The notes: generated by a model not told the origin, from the letters alone. A stretch of DNA of 64,000 nucleotides from Rhodoferax sediminis (GCF_006970865.1 NZ_CP035503.1:1377001-1441000); one strand, 5' to 3'. Numbered from the stretch's first letter, positions 1-12,404 are shown. Numbers and translations: made by a program.

Positions 1-33
1 TGCTTTGCCCCGGCGTTTCACGATGTGGTCGGG

Positions 34-49
34 GGCCGCCTCTGCGGCC
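34..49 (-). terminator. Possible weak hairpin terminator after modC
   Basis: A 6-bp perfect stem (GGCCGC / GCGGCC, 4-nt loop) begins at the stop codon of modC on the reverse strand. There is no clear U-tract after it, so this may be only a 3'-end stabilising hairpin. Confidence 0.25.
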
Positions 50-1140
50 TATCCCAGAATGGCCACGCCCTTGATCTGCGCAAATACCGTCTGACCCACC
101 GCCAGCGCCAGCGCGTCGGCCGACTTGAGGGTGATGCGGGCCAGCAGCGGGCTGCCACCCGCATCGAGCCGCACCATGACCTGGCCGGGACTGTCGCTGG
201 CAAGCGCCATGATGGTGGCTGGCAGGATATTGAGAACGCTGGTGCCCGATTGCCGCTGCAGCGTGAGGCTGACGTCGCGCGCCTGAATGCGAACCCGGAT
301 GGCGTGTCCCACATGGATCGTTTGCTGGGGCAGGCTGAGCTGTCCACCAGAGAATTCGGCCAGCGTCAGGTGATAGCCGGCCTCGTGGCGGGCAACGGTG
401 GCGCTGATCACGGCGCCGGCGCTGTCGCCGTGGGCCAGCGGCAGGTCCAGCCGCGTCATCAGATCAAAGGTGGCACCGCTGGCGACCATTTTGCCTGCGT
501 CCAGCAGCACCATGTGATCGGCCAACCGGGCAACTTCGTCCGGCGCATGGCTGACGTACAGCACGGGAATATCGAGTTCGCCGTGCAGCCGTTCCAGATA
601 GGGCAGGATTTCGGCCTTGCGTTTGGCATCCAGTGCAGCCAGCGGCTCGTCCATCAGCAAGATGCGCGGACTGGTGGCCAGTGCCCTGGCAATGGCCACG
701 CGCTGGCGCTCGCCGCCCGACAGTGTGGCCGGCGAGCGCTGCATCAGGGGCCCCATGCCCAGCAGTTCCACCGCTTGTGCCAGCGACACGCGCCGCTGTG
801 CCGGGGGCACCCGTTTCATGCCGTACGCCATGTTCTGGGCCACCGTGAGGTGTGCAAACAGGCTGGGCTCCTGGAACACATAACCCAGCGCGCGCTGGTG
901 CGTGGGCACGAACAGGCCGCGCGCATCGTCCTGCCAGACCTCGCCATTGACTTCCACATAGCCGCCCCGGGCGCGCTCCAGCCCCGCGATGGCGCGCAGG
1001 CAGGTGGTTTTGCCCGAACCGGAGGGGCCGAACAGGGCGCTGACCTTGCGTCCCGGCAGGGCAAGATCGACGTCGAGCGCAAAGCCGGCGTAGTTCAGTT
1101 GCAGGCGCGCCAGCACCGCGGGATGGCCGTCGGTGCTCAC
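49..1140 (-). CDS. modC: Molybdate ABC transporter ATP-binding protein ModC
   Basis: Cytoplasmic ATPase that powers molybdate import through ModB. The 363-residue protein has the full ABC set: Walker [10 protein letters not shown] (about residue 40), signature LSGGERQRV, Walker B RILLMDEP followed by the D-loop. A C-terminal Mop/TOBE oxyanion-binding domain (about residues 295-360) separates ModC from other ABC ATPases. Length is normal for the family. Its start overlaps the modB stop by 4 nt, so the two are translationally coupled, and it is the last gene of modABC. The locus lies close to modE and a molybdenum hydroxylase, consistent with local molybdenum supply. Confidence 0.96.
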   Translation of the reverse strand: MSTDGHPAVLARLQLNYAGFALDVDLALPGRKVSALFGPSGSGKTTCLRAIAGLERARGGYVEVNGEVWQDDARGLFVPTHQRALGYVFQEPSLFAHLTVAQNMAYGMKRVPPAQRRVSLAQAVELLGMGPLMQRSPATLSGGERQRVAIARALATSPRILLMDEPLAALDAKRKAEILPYLERLHGELDIPVLYVSHAPDEVARLADHMVLLDAGKMVASGATFDLMTRLDLPLAHGDSAGAVISATVARHEAGYHLTLAEFSGGQLSLPQQTIHVGHAIRVRIQARDVSLTLQRQSGTSVLNILPATIMALASDSPGQVMVRLDAGGSPLLARITLKSADALALAVGQTVFAQIKGVAILG

Positions 1141-1838
1141 CGGCTCAATCCGGTTTTACGCTGTCCTGTGGGGTTCAGCGTGTACAGGGCCAGCAGCACG
1201 GCAAACGAAAATGCCACCATGCCGGCCGACAGCCAGTGCGCCTGCGTGAATTCCAGTGCTTCGACATGGTCGTAGATTTGCACCGACACCACGCGCGTCT
1301 TGTCGGGGATGTTGCCGCCGATCATCAGCACCACGCCAAACTCGCCCACGGTGTGTGCGAAGCCCATCACGGTGGCCGTCAGGTAGCCCGGTCTGGCCAG
1401 CGGCAGCACGACGCTGAAAAACGTGTCGAGTTTTGAGGCGCGCAGCGTGGCCGCGACCTCCAGCGGCCGCTCGCCGATCGCCTCGAACGCGTTCTGGATC
1501 GGCTGCACCACGAATGGCATGGAATAGAGCACCGAGCCCACCACCAGGCCGGCAAAGGTGAACGGCAGCACGCCCAGCCCGAGCGACTGGGTCAGCTGGC
1601 CGAGCGGCCCGTTCGGCCCCAGCGTCACCAGCAGATAAAAACCGAGCACACTGGGTGGCAGCACCAGGGGCAGCGCCACCAGCGCACCCGCCGGACCCTT
1701 CCACCAGGAACGCGTGCGTGCCAGCCACCAGGCCAGCGGCGTGCCCAGTACCAGCAGGATGAGCGTGGTCAGCCCCGCCAGTTCCAGCGTCAGCCTGACG
1801 GCGCTCCAGGCGGCGTGACCCAGCGCATCAGCGGGCAA
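1137..1838 (-). CDS. modB: Molybdate ABC transporter permease ModB
   Basis: Inner-membrane permease of the molybdate importer, 233 residues with several hydrophobic helices. The EAA loop that contacts the ATPase is visible ([14 protein letters not shown]...LPLARPG, about residues 143-172). It sits 38 nt after modA and overlaps modC by 4 nt, so it belongs to the modABC operon. An internal start a few codons in cannot be excluded because the first dozen residues are not typical of the family. Confidence 0.95.
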   Translation of the reverse strand: MPADALGHAAWSAVRLTLELAGLTTLILLVLGTPLAWWLARTRSWWKGPAGALVALPLVLPPSVLGFYLLVTLGPNGPLGQLTQSLGLGVLPFTFAGLVVGSVLYSMPFVVQPIQNAFEAIGERPLEVAATLRASKLDTFFSVVLPLARPGYLTATVMGFAHTVGEFGVVLMIGGNIPDKTRVVSVQIYDHVEALEFTQAHWLSAGMVAFSFAVLLALYTLNPTGQRKTGLSR

Positions 1839-1876
1839 GTGCGCCTCCCCGCCGTTGGGCTTGCGGGGCAGAGCGC

Positions 1877-2674
<798 letters not shown>

Positions 2675-2753
2675 CTAGCAACCGGATAGTTAGGGAAAAC
2701 CCTATACTGTCTCGGCACTCATTCGGTATCGCGCCGGTCACAAAGGAATTCGT

Positions 2754-3842
2754 TTGACCCAAAACAGACAAACGCCCCACCGCTCCGCCGCCACGAGGCC
2801 ATCAGGCCTGAGCCTGTTCAGGCGCCTGATGGGCACGTCGCCGGCCCGGCTCAATCTTGCACTGCAAGGCGGCGGCGCGCACGGGGCCTTCACCTGGGGC
2901 GTCCTGGATGCGCTGCTCGACGATCCGCGCATCCAGTTCGAGGGACTGAGCGGCAGCAGCGCCGGCGCCATGAACGCCGTGGTTTTTGCCGATGGCTGGA
3001 TGAAGGGCGGGCGCGAGGGTGCGCGCCAGGGCCTGCTCGATTTCTGGACGCAGACCGGCAAGCAGATACCTTGGGGGATGATGACCCAGGGCGAGGGCGA
3101 CGCGATCAGCCTGTCGCCGGCCGCCAGGCTGCTGACAAGCTGGGCCGGCTACTTCTCTCCATCGCAACTCAACCCATTGGGCCTGGACCCGTTGCGCGAT
3201 CTGCTCAACGCCCAGGTCGACTTCGAGCGCTTGCGCACCCACAGTCCGTTCAAGCTGTTCGTCGGCACCACGCAGGCGAACACCGGAAAACTGCGGGTGT
3301 TTCGGGAGAGCGAACTCAGCGTCGACGTGCTGCTCGCCTCCGCCTGCCTGCCCAAGATCCATCATCCGGTGGAGATCGATGGCGAGCCGTATTGGGACGG
3401 CGGCTATTCGGCCAATCCCGCGGTGTTTCCACTGTTCTACGACTGCGATTCGCGCGATGTGCTGCTGGTGCTGCTGAGTCCGCTCGAGCATGAAGGCACG
3501 CCGCGTACGGCCCCGGAGATCGAGGCGCGCATCGTCGAGCTGGCGTTCAGTGCCCACTTCATGCGCGAAATGCGGATGGTCGCCCGGGCCATCGAATTCT
3601 CGGGCCCGACATTCCTGACGCTCGGACGGCTCGAGCGGCGGCTGCACAAGACGCGGTTTCACATGATCGATTCCGCCCATCTGGCGAGTCTGCAGCGCAC
3701 CGAGACCAAGCTGCTGACCTACGGCCCGTTCCTCGACCTGCTGCGGGGGCAGGGGCGCGAGCGTGCTTGCAACTGGCTCGCGGATCACGGCGACGCCGTT
3801 GGACGGCGATCGACGGTCGATGTGAAGAAGTGGTTCGCCTGA
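2754..3842 (+). CDS. Patatin-like phospholipase family protein
   Basis: Predicted serine acyl hydrolase of 362 residues. The patatin features are in order: oxyanion loop GGGAHGAF near residue 40, nucleophile elbow GSSAG (G-x-S-x-G) near residue 66, and the DGG motif with the catalytic Asp (WDGGYSANP) near residue 210. No signal peptide or membrane segment is obvious. The start is TTG, chosen because an AAGGAA ribosome site precedes it by about 6 nt and no ATG gives the N-terminus. It is divergent from modABC. Substrate is unknown; a second patatin-like gene lies 0.9 kb away beyond a CDGSH gene. Confidence 0.85.
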   Translation: MTQNRQTPHRSAATRPSGLSLFRRLMGTSPARLNLALQGGGAHGAFTWGVLDALLDDPRIQFEGLSGSSAGAMNAVVFADGWMKGGREGARQGLLDFWTQTGKQIPWGMMTQGEGDAISLSPAARLLTSWAGYFSPSQLNPLGLDPLRDLLNAQVDFERLRTHSPFKLFVGTTQANTGKLRVFRESELSVDVLLASACLPKIHHPVEIDGEPYWDGGYSANPAVFPLFYDCDSRDVLLVLLSPLEHEGTPRTAPEIEARIVELAFSAHFMREMRMVARAIEFSGPTFLTLGRLERRLHKTRFHMIDSAHLASLQRTETKLLTYGPFLDLLRGQGRERACNWLADHGDAVGRRSTVDVKKWFA

Positions 3843-3858
3843 GAGCGGCGTGGCCCGC

Positions 3859-4557
3859 TCAGCGCTCGTCGCTGAACCCGATCGACACATGCGTGCCGTC
3901 GCAAAACGGCTTGTTCTTCGAGGCGCCGCAGCGGCACAACGTCATGCGGTTGCGCACTTCGTATTCGAAGCCGTCAGCGCCGACCAGTTGCACACCGCCG
4001 CGCACCGCGAGGGGCCCGGAGCAATTTTTGGCGGGGTCTTCGATCAGGCGTACCGAGGGCTCGTATTTCGGCTCGATGGGCTGGCCCGTCGCGTTGTCCC
4101 ACGCCACCAGCCGCCCTGACGGGCAGTCACAGGTCTGGTGCACGAAATGCTCGCGCGCGGCCGGCTTATCCGTTTCGTTCACGAGACTCCAGACTTTCCC
4201 ATGCGGGTCGCAAAAGCGCGCAAATGCGCACAGGCTCTCGGCATCCGTCAGCGACATCGTCGGGCCCCGAATCACCCGGGCTTGCTCCAGATAGGGCTGG
4301 CGGCTCGCGGTCTCGGTGCCGTCAAATCCGACCTTCGCGTGGGTGCCGTCGCAAAACGGTTTGTGGGAGCTGTGGCCGCAGCGGCACAGCGCGTATTGCG
4401 CCTGGGCTGGGTAAGTCGGCCCCGGTTCCCATTTGATCGACTCGCCATCGTCGTTGGTGCCAATGACCTCCTTGCCGAGCGAAACGCCGCCCGAGATGAG
4501 ATACGGGCCGTTCTTCGTGATCTTGATTTTCGCGCCTGCGGGTTTTTGCGGATCCAT
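3859..4557 (-). CDS. CDGSH iron-sulfur domain-containing protein (two CDGSH motifs)
   Basis: Predicted 2Fe-2S protein of 232 residues with two C-terminal-type CDGSH units, CRCGHSSHKPFCDGTH (about residues 60-75) and CRCGASKNKPFCDGTH (about 210-225). Each has the three Cys and one His that coordinate a mitoNEET-type cluster. The middle part contains further cysteines (FCDPHGKVW, CDCPSGRLV). The start at 4557 is preferred over an upstream in-frame ATG because GGAGG lies 6 nt before it. Convergent with the patatin-like gene at 2754. Redox or Fe-S transfer roles are known for the family; no specific partner can be named. Confidence 0.85.
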   Translation of the reverse strand: MDPQKPAGAKIKITKNGPYLISGGVSLGKEVIGTNDDGESIKWEPGPTYPAQAQYALCRCGHSSHKPFCDGTHAKVGFDGTETASRQPYLEQARVIRGPTMSLTDAESLCAFARFCDPHGKVWSLVNETDKPAAREHFVHQTCDCPSGRLVAWDNATGQPIEPKYEPSVRLIEDPAKNCSGPLAVRGGVQLVGADGFEYEVRNRMTLCRCGASKNKPFCDGTHVSIGFSDER

Positions 4558-4720
4558 CGGAGGCCTCCAGTTGGCGAGCGTGCGATGACGCATTTCGCAC
4601 AATGCGTTACTGTAGCGAATCACGGCGTCGGCGCAAGGCCCTGCAAACCATTTGCAGGCATGGCGGCAGGCGATGCCGATCTGGAGTTTTCAATGCCGAT
4701 CCGACTGCACGAGACCATCC

Positions 4721-5596
4721 ATGGTTGATACAACGCCCAAGCCGACCGCATGGGTTCTTGCCGGCGGAGGCAGTTTTGGCGCCATACAGGTCGGCATGCT
4801 GCGCGCGCTTGTCGCGCACGGCCTGTTGCCCGATCTGGTGGTCGGATCATCGGTGGGGGCAATCAATGGTGCTTACTTTGCCGGCGCGCCGAATGCGGCC
4901 GGCATCGCGCAACTCGAAGCCATCTGGTGCGGCCTGCATCGCAGCACGGTTTTCCCCATTGCATGGCGCAGTATGCTGGGACTCGGCGCCAGCGGCGGGT
5001 TTGCGGTCGACCCATCCGGGCTGCGCGGCCTGCTCGAGCAGTGCCTGCCATATCAGACGCTGGAGCAGGCCAGCGTGCCCGTGCATGTCGTCGCCACCGA
5101 TCAGCTCAGCGGCGGCACGGTGGCGGTTTCCAGTGGCCCGGCTGTGGATGCCGTGCTGGCGAGTTGCGCCGTTCCCGCGGTCTTTCCGCCGGTGCACCTT
5201 GGGGAGCGCTTCCTGATCGACGGGGCGATTGCCAGCAATACGCCGATCAGCGTCGCCGTCGAACTGGGCGCCAGGCGCGTGATCGTGCTGCCCACGGGCT
5301 TTGCCTGCGCCCTCGACGCGCCGCCGCGCGGCGCCATCGGCAACGCCCTGCATGCGGTCACCCTGCTCATCGCGCATCAGCTGGCCAGCGAGTTTGAGCA
5401 ATACCACGCAGCGGCCGAGATCATCATGGTGCCGCCGCTGTGTCCATTGACGGCATCGCCCTACGACTTTTCCCACGCCGGGGAGTTGATCCAGCGCGCG
5501 GCCGAGCAGACGCAGCGCTGGCTTGAGAACGACGGCCTCACGCGCGAGCAGGTTCCCCTGGCGTTGCTGGCGCACGGCCATTCGCACAGCCATTGA
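4721..5596 (+). CDS. Patatin-like phospholipase family protein (RssA-like)
   Basis: Predicted serine acyl hydrolase, 291 residues from the ATG at 4721, which is followed directly by the conserved AGGGSFGAIQVGML. The nucleophile motif GSSVG is near residue 45 and the Asp motif DGAIASNTP near residue 167. An earlier in-frame ATG at 4652 would add 23 residues not expected in the family. The C-terminus is His-rich (HGHSHSH). Substrate unknown. It is a different subfamily from the patatin-like protein at 2754, so this is not a recent duplication. Confidence 0.83.
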   Translation: MVDTTPKPTAWVLAGGGSFGAIQVGMLRALVAHGLLPDLVVGSSVGAINGAYFAGAPNAAGIAQLEAIWCGLHRSTVFPIAWRSMLGLGASGGFAVDPSGLRGLLEQCLPYQTLEQASVPVHVVATDQLSGGTVAVSSGPAVDAVLASCAVPAVFPPVHLGERFLIDGAIASNTPISVAVELGARRVIVLPTGFACALDAPPRGAIGNALHAVTLLIAHQLASEFEQYHAAAEIIMVPPLCPLTASPYDFSHAGELIQRAAEQTQRWLENDGLTREQVPLALLAHGHSHSH

Positions 5597-5676
5597 GAGA
5601 GGCAACCGCGGCGTTGACCTGGCATGCGCGGGTGCAGCCCACGGTGCGCATGCCTGCCGCTGGTTGAAAATACCCC

Positions 5677-6465
5677 ATGCCCAAACCCCGTGCTCCCGCC
5701 GTCTCGTACGGCACCGCCCTCGGCCACGCGTCTGCCGACAAGCGCATCGAAATCCTGCGCCTGATCGGGCGCAGCGGTTCCATCTCGCAGGCGGGGCGCG
5801 AGGCGGGCGTCAGCTACAAGGCCGCCTGGCAGGCCATTGACACGCTGACCAACCTGGCCGGGGTGGCCCTGGTCGAGCGGCTGGTGGGCGGGGCGGGCGG
5901 TGGCGGTGCCAGTGTCACGGCGGCGGGCCGGCATTTGCTGACGGTGGCCGACGCACTGGAGCAGGCGCGCGTCCAGGTGCTGGCTCGCATTCAGCAGCAG
6001 GGCGATTCGCAAGCTGCCGGCATGCCGCCCGCGCTGACGCAACTCCCGGTGCGCACCAGCATGCGCAACCAGCTGCCCTGCAAGGTCCAGGCGCTGGATT
6101 TGCAGGGCCAGATTGTGCGGGTATGGCTGCAACTGGCCGGTGGCGCGGCGCTGGTGTCACGCATCACGGTGGAGAGCGCCGAGCTGCTCGGCCTGCGCGA
6201 AGCACTGCCGGTGCTGGCACTGTGCAAGGCCACGGCGGTCTCGGTCGGCCGCACGGCCGACGCCCCAATTCTGCACACGGCAAATGTGCTGCCGGGGCGT
6301 GCCAGCCGTGTGGCGCGCGGCCCCACCGGTGATGAAGTCGCCGCCCAGCTCGATGGAGGCTTGCAAATGGTCGGGTTTGCAGCGCCGGCCAGTGGTTTGC
6401 GCCCGGGCAGCCGCGTGGCGATGACGGTCGAGGAGTCGGCACTCGTGATTGCCCTCATCGACTGA
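5677..6465 (+). CDS. modE: Molybdate-responsive transcriptional regulator ModE
   Basis: Cytoplasmic one-component regulator, 262 residues. An N-terminal LysR-like winged helix-turn-helix (about residues 20-85, with GSISQAGREAGVSYKAAWQAI) is followed by two tandem Mop/TOBE domains (about 127-190 and 200-262) that bind molybdate. This is full ModE architecture. Known ModE proteins repress modABC and can activate molybdoenzyme genes. A palindromic candidate operator lies upstream of modA. Whether ModE also acts on the adjacent hydroxylase operon is not shown by the sequence. Confidence 0.95.
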   Translation: MPKPRAPAVSYGTALGHASADKRIEILRLIGRSGSISQAGREAGVSYKAAWQAIDTLTNLAGVALVERLVGGAGGGGASVTAAGRHLLTVADALEQARVQVLARIQQQGDSQAAGMPPALTQLPVRTSMRNQLPCKVQALDLQGQIVRVWLQLAGGAALVSRITVESAELLGLREALPVLALCKATAVSVGRTADAPILHTANVLPGRASRVARGPTGDEVAAQLDGGLQMVGFAAPASGLRPGSRVAMTVEESALVIALID

Positions 6466-6471
6466 GGCTTC

Positions 6472-6488
6472 GCTACCAAAATAATAGC
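6472..6488. repeat. 17-nt GCTA...TAGC palindrome, copy 1
   Basis: GCTACCAAAATAATAGC lies just after modE, in the gap to the convergent regulator. It is one of five 17-nt elements of the same pattern in this window (others at 14086, 39947, 52678 and 60866). Confidence 0.55.
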
Positions 6489-6511
6489 ATCTTGCGAAGG
6501 CGTGGCATGGG

Positions 6512-7633
6512 CTAGTGGCGTTTTCCGTTGCCAAGTTTGCGGTACACCGTGGCGCGGCTGATGCCCAGCAGGCGCGCGGCCCGGGCCACGTTGCCGCGGG
6601 CGTCATCCACGGCTTTGCGGATCAGTGCGGTTTCCACGTCTTTCAATGGCCTGTTGCCGTTGCCGAGAATATCCACGCCAGCCTCCATGTGGTTCACCGC
6701 ATCGGCGGGCGCCATCGGCAGCGCGTTCAGGCGCAGGCCACTCCACAGGGGGACTTCCATCGTCGGGTCCTGCCGCAGCACTGCATCAAACAGGATCTGG
6801 TAGGGCAAGCCCAAAACATCTCCGATATGCACGGGCGCCGGCGTGGCAAGTTGCGACGCCATCTGGCGTGCAATCTGGTTGGCGCCGACCACCCAGCCAT
6901 CGTCATCCAGGCAAACCATGCCATCGGCATCGAAGCCCAGGGGGTGGCCCGGCCAGTTCAGCCGCACCAGCAACCGGTGGGGCTGGCTGAGCAGCAGGGC
7001 GTTTTCGATGCGGCAGGCCGACTGGGCCGCCAGATGCTTGAGTTCGGGGCGTTCCATCGCCTCAATTCCGGTCAGGTCGAGCATGCCCACGCAGCGCCCG
7101 TCGGGTCCGAACAAGGGCGCGCCCGCGCAGCTGTAAAACGAAGTGGCCGAGAAAAAGTGCTCGCCCCGGTGCAGCCAGACCGGGCGCAGTTCGCCCAGAG
7201 CGGCACCAATGGCCGAAGTGCCGATACTGCGCTCGGACAGATCCACGCCGATGCGGGCGATCGCATCGGCGCGGCGATCACTGCGGTCGATCGCGCCGCT
7301 GACATCCACCACCACGCCCTGCGCGTTGGTCAGGATGACGAAATAGCGCGTATCCACGATAGCCCGCCCCAGCTTTTCCAGCACCGGGCGGGCGGCTTGC
7401 ACGAGGCTGTGGTTGGCCTCTTCGGTGTGCCGCTGGAGCTGCGGGGGGACCACATCAAATCCCACCCCCTGCTCGGGCCGCAGGCCGCTCGACAGGCAGC
7501 GCCGCCATGAGCGCTCGATCCACGACGCCGACAATGCCTCGTGCGGCGGTCGACTCTCGTCCAGCACGGCGTGGCGGGCCCGATCAATCTGCTGGAGGCG
7601 TTGTTCAGGAGACCGTGTCAGGGCTTGCTGCAT
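6512..7633 (-). CDS. GAF / Fis-type HTH regulator, AcoR-like but without AAA+ domain
   Basis: Predicted transcription factor, 373 residues from the ATG at 7633, chosen because GGAG lies 6 nt before it; an ATG at 7645 lacks a ribosome site. The N-terminal half resembles the sensor (GAF) region of AcoR-type activators (SERSIGTSAIGAAL, SFYSCAGAPLFGPDG). A PAS-like stretch follows (DDDGWVVGANQIARQM). The C-terminus is a Fis-type helix-turn-helix (ALIRKAVDDARGNVARAARL then RATVYRKL). The central AAA+ ATPase that contacts sigma-54 is absent. It is divergent from the Mo-hydroxylase operon and its start abuts the conserved promoter box at 7648, so it is the natural candidate regulator. Confidence 0.85.
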   Translation of the reverse strand: MQQALTRSPEQRLQQIDRARHAVLDESRPPHEALSASWIERSWRRCLSSGLRPEQGVGFDVVPPQLQRHTEEANHSLVQAARPVLEKLGRAIVDTRYFVILTNAQGVVVDVSGAIDRSDRRADAIARIGVDLSERSIGTSAIGAALGELRPVWLHRGEHFFSATSFYSCAGAPLFGPDGRCVGMLDLTGIEAMERPELKHLAAQSACRIENALLLSQPHRLLVRLNWPGHPLGFDADGMVCLDDDGWVVGANQIARQMASQLATPAPVHIGDVLGLPYQILFDAVLRQDPTMEVPLWSGLRLNALPMAPADAVNHMEAGVDILGNGNRPLKDVETALIRKAVDDARGNVARAARLLGISRATVYRKLGNGKRH

Positions 7634-7647
7634 GGGGTGCTCCATGT

Positions 7648-7704
7648 TGTTTCATTTTGAGAATTTCATGTTGATCTTGACATGAAGCTAGGGTTTAGCC
7701 TAGG
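7648..7704 (+). promoter_or_regulatory. Shared two-part promoter element, copy 1 (Mo-hydroxylase operon)
   Basis: TGTTTCATTTTGAGAATTT (7648-7666) and, 39 nt start to start, GCTAGGGTTTAGCCTAGG (7687-7704) are repeated base for base upstream of the PQQ dehydrogenase gene at 16700 and 16738. The second block is an imperfect palindrome (CTAGG...CCTAG). TTTCAT and ATGAA arms flank the spacer. The element ends 75 nt before the small-subunit start. A TTGACA at 7677 could be a -35 hexamer, but it is not conserved in the other copy. Function as activator site plus promoter is inferred. Confidence 0.8.
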
Positions 7705-7779
7705 GTGACTCCTGGGTTTCGCTTGAACAATGTACTGGCATCGAACAAACTACTTCCTTGCTAACAGGAGATAAGTCTT

Positions 7780-8247
7780 ATGCAAGTTCAACTCAAAGTC
7801 AACGGAAAGAGCTCCACCCTTGACCTGGCCCCCAACACGCTGCTGGTACAGGTGCTGCGCGAGCATCTCAAGCTCACGGGCACCCACGTCGGCTGCGACA
7901 CTGCCCAGTGCGGCGCCTGTACGGTGATCATGAACGGGCACGCCGTCAAGTCATGCAACATGCTGGCGGCGCAGGCCAGCGGGGCCGACATCACCACCAT
8001 CGAGGGGCTGGCGCAGCCGGACGGCACCATGCACCCGATGCAGGCGGCGTTCAAGGAATGCCATGGCCTGCAATGCGGGTTCTGCACGCCCGGCATGGTG
8101 ATGAGCGCGATCGACTTGTGCCAGCAGCATCCCAAGGCCACCGAGTCCGAAATCCGTGAACTGCTCGAGGGCAACATCTGCCGCTGTACGGGTTACCAGA
8201 ACATCGTCAAGGCCGTGCAGCAGGGCGCTGCGGCCATGGCGGCCTGA
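7780..8247 (+). CDS. Molybdenum hydroxylase small subunit, two 2Fe-2S clusters (CoxS-like)
   Basis: Electron-transfer subunit of a xanthine oxidase-family Mo enzyme, 155 residues. The plant-ferredoxin-type cluster uses Cys39, Cys44, Cys47 and Cys59 ([10 protein letters not shown]); the second cluster uses Cys99, Cys102, Cys134 and Cys136 (CGFC and NICRCTGY). The AGGAG ribosome site lies about 8 nt before ATG. It is the first gene of an S-L-M operon; CoxS in carbon monoxide dehydrogenase and the matching subunits of aldehyde or isoquinoline oxidoreductases share this layout, so substrate cannot be read from this subunit. Confidence 0.93.
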   Translation: MQVQLKVNGKSSTLDLAPNTLLVQVLREHLKLTGTHVGCDTAQCGACTVIMNGHAVKSCNMLAAQASGADITTIEGLAQPDGTMHPMQAAFKECHGLQCGFCTPGMVMSAIDLCQQHPKATESEIRELLEGNICRCTGYQNIVKAVQQGAAAMAA

Positions 8248-8280
8248 TTCACTGCCTGAACTATCTAAGGAGTACAGAAC

Positions 8281-10653
<2,373 letters not shown>

Positions 10654-10664
10654 GGAGAATCACG

Positions 10665-11456
10665 ATGTACGCATTCACGCTGGAGCGCCCCTCCACCATT
10701 GCAGACGCCGCCAAACTCGCCGCCGCTGGCGCCAAGGTGCTGGCCGGCGGGCAAACCCTGCTGGCCTCGATGAAGCTGCGCCTGTCCGACCCCGGGCAAC
10801 TGGTCGATCTGGCCAATATCAAGGAACTGGCCGGGATCAAGCGCGAGGGCAACGCCTTCGTGATTGGCGCCATGACGCGCCACGCCGATGTGGCCGCCAG
10901 CGCCGAACTCAAGGCGGCCCTTCCTGTGCTGGCCGATCTGGCCGCGCACATTGGCGACCGCCAGGTGCGCGCCATGGGCACGCTGGGCGGCTCGGTGGCC
11001 AACAACGACCCTGCCGCGGACTACCCCGCGGCCGTGCTGGGCCTGGGTGCCACCGTCGTGACCACGCAGCGCAAGATTGCGGCCGACGACTTTTTTACCG
11101 GCATGTTTTCCACAGCGCTGAATGACGGTGAATTGATCACGGCCATCAGCTTTCCCATCCCCAAGCGCGCCGCCTATATGAAGTTCGTGCAACCGGCCTC
11201 GCGTTTTGCGCTGACCGGTGTGTTTGTGGCCCAGGGTGACTCTGGTGTGCGCGTGGCCGTGACGGGTGCGGGGAACGGCGTGTTCCGCCACAAGGGACTG
11301 GAAGATGCCTTGAACAAGAGCTTTACGGCGCAGGCCGCGGCGGCGGTCAAGATCGATGCGACCGACCTGAACGCCGACATTCACGCCACGGCGGCCTACC
11401 GCGCCAACCTGATCAGCGTGCAAACCCAGCGGGCGGTCGCCAGGGCGCTGGGCTAG
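10665..11456 (+). CDS. Molybdenum hydroxylase medium FAD subunit (CoxM-like)
   Basis: FAD-binding subunit of 263 residues that passes electrons from the FeS subunit to the acceptor. The FAD motifs are visible: AGGQTLLASMK near residue 28 and the second glycine-rich motif TLGGSVANNDPAAD near 106. The start at 10665 is set by AAGGAG 8 nt upstream; the reading frame is open further 5' but runs into the large subunit gene. It lies 11 nt after the large subunit, completing an S-L-M set, followed within 7 nt by a MoxR-type ATPase. Confidence 0.93.
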   Translation: MYAFTLERPSTIADAAKLAAAGAKVLAGGQTLLASMKLRLSDPGQLVDLANIKELAGIKREGNAFVIGAMTRHADVAASAELKAALPVLADLAAHIGDRQVRAMGTLGGSVANNDPAADYPAAVLGLGATVVTTQRKIAADDFFTGMFSTALNDGELITAISFPIPKRAAYMKFVQPASRFALTGVFVAQGDSGVRVAVTGAGNGVFRHKGLEDALNKSFTAQAAAAVKIDATDLNADIHATAAYRANLISVQTQRAVARALG

Positions 11457-11463
11457 AGACGAC

Positions 11464-12378
11464 GTGTTTGCAACGATTGATGCACTGATCAAGGCGCTGG
11501 AGGAGGCCGGCTACTACGCCGATCGCAGGCTGGCCACCGCCGTGTTTCTGGCGCTCAAGCTGCAGCGCCCACTGTTGCTGGAGGGCGAGCCGGGCGTTGG
11601 CAAGACCGAGCTGGCCAAGGCGTTGGCCGTGGCCTTGCAGCGCGCGCTGATCCGCCTGCAGTGCTACGACGGGCTGGAGTTACGCGAAGCCCTGTACGAG
11701 TGGAACTACGCGGCCCAGCTGTTGCACATGCGCGCCGCCGAATTGCGCCATGAGGGCCAGAGTGACACCGCGCAGGTCGAGCGCGAGGTCTACCAGGACC
11801 GCTACCTGATTCGCCGCCCCCTGCTGCAGGCGCTGCAGACCCCCGCGCCGGGCGCCGTGCTGCTGATCGACGAGGTGGACCGCGCAGACGAGCCGTTCGA
11901 GGCCTTCCTGCTCGAATACCTGGGCGAGTACCAGGTCAGTATTCCCGAGATCGGCACGGTAAGCGCTGTCAGCAGCCCTGTGACCATCCTCACCAGCAAC
12001 CGCACGCGCGAACTGCACGATGCGGTCAAGCGGCGTTGCCTGTACCACTGGCTCGACTATCCCGAACGTGAGCGCGAACTGGCGATTGTGCGGGCCCAGG
12101 TGCCGCAGGCCAGCCCGGCGCTGTCGGCGCAGGTGGCCGAGTTCGTCGGGCGTTTACGCAGTGCGCCGTTTGCCAACGCGTTCCAGCGGGCGCCGGGCAT
12201 TGCCGAGAGTGTGGAGTGGGCCCGGGCGCTGGTCGCACTCGATACGCTGGTGATGGACCCCGAAGTCGTGACCGGCACCGCCGGCATCCTGTTCAAGCAG
12301 CGCGAAGACGTGGCGGCCCTGACGCGCGACCTGGCCGCGGAACTGCTGGCTCCGGAAGACGCGCCGCAAGCTGCCTAG
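11464..12378 (+). CDS. MoxR-family AAA+ ATPase (CoxD-like)
   Basis: Predicted maturation chaperone of 304 residues. Walker A GEPGVGKTE is at residues 41-49, Walker B VLLIDEVDRAD near 136-146, and the sensor region TSNRTRELHDAVKRRC near 177-192. CoxD of Oligotropha carboxidovorans is a known relative that works with CoxE in building the active site of CO dehydrogenase. The start is GTG, 7 nt after the FAD subunit gene. Its presence beside a form II enzyme without the Cu-binding Cys suggests a more general role in Mo-enzyme activation. Confidence 0.9.
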   Translation: MFATIDALIKALEEAGYYADRRLATAVFLALKLQRPLLLEGEPGVGKTELAKALAVALQRALIRLQCYDGLELREALYEWNYAAQLLHMRAAELRHEGQSDTAQVEREVYQDRYLIRRPLLQALQTPAPGAVLLIDEVDRADEPFEAFLLEYLGEYQVSIPEIGTVSAVSSPVTILTSNRTRELHDAVKRRCLYHWLDYPERERELAIVRAQVPQASPALSAQVAEFVGRLRSAPFANAFQRAPGIAESVEWARALVALDTLVMDPEVVTGTAGILFKQREDVAALTRDLAAELLAPEDAPQAA

Positions 12379-12404
12379 ACGCATCGCGGTTTGAAGGAGC
12401 CTTC

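Noticed and set aside
6466..6500. A second ModE site after modE (TTCGCTA...TTGCGAA)
   Set aside because: The arms do not align with correct spacing and the place, between convergent gene ends, is not a promoter.
7715..7779. A sigma-54 promoter (TGGCA near 7736 with TTGC near 7758)
   Set aside because: The spacing is too long for a -24/-12 element and the adjacent regulator has no AAA+ domain.
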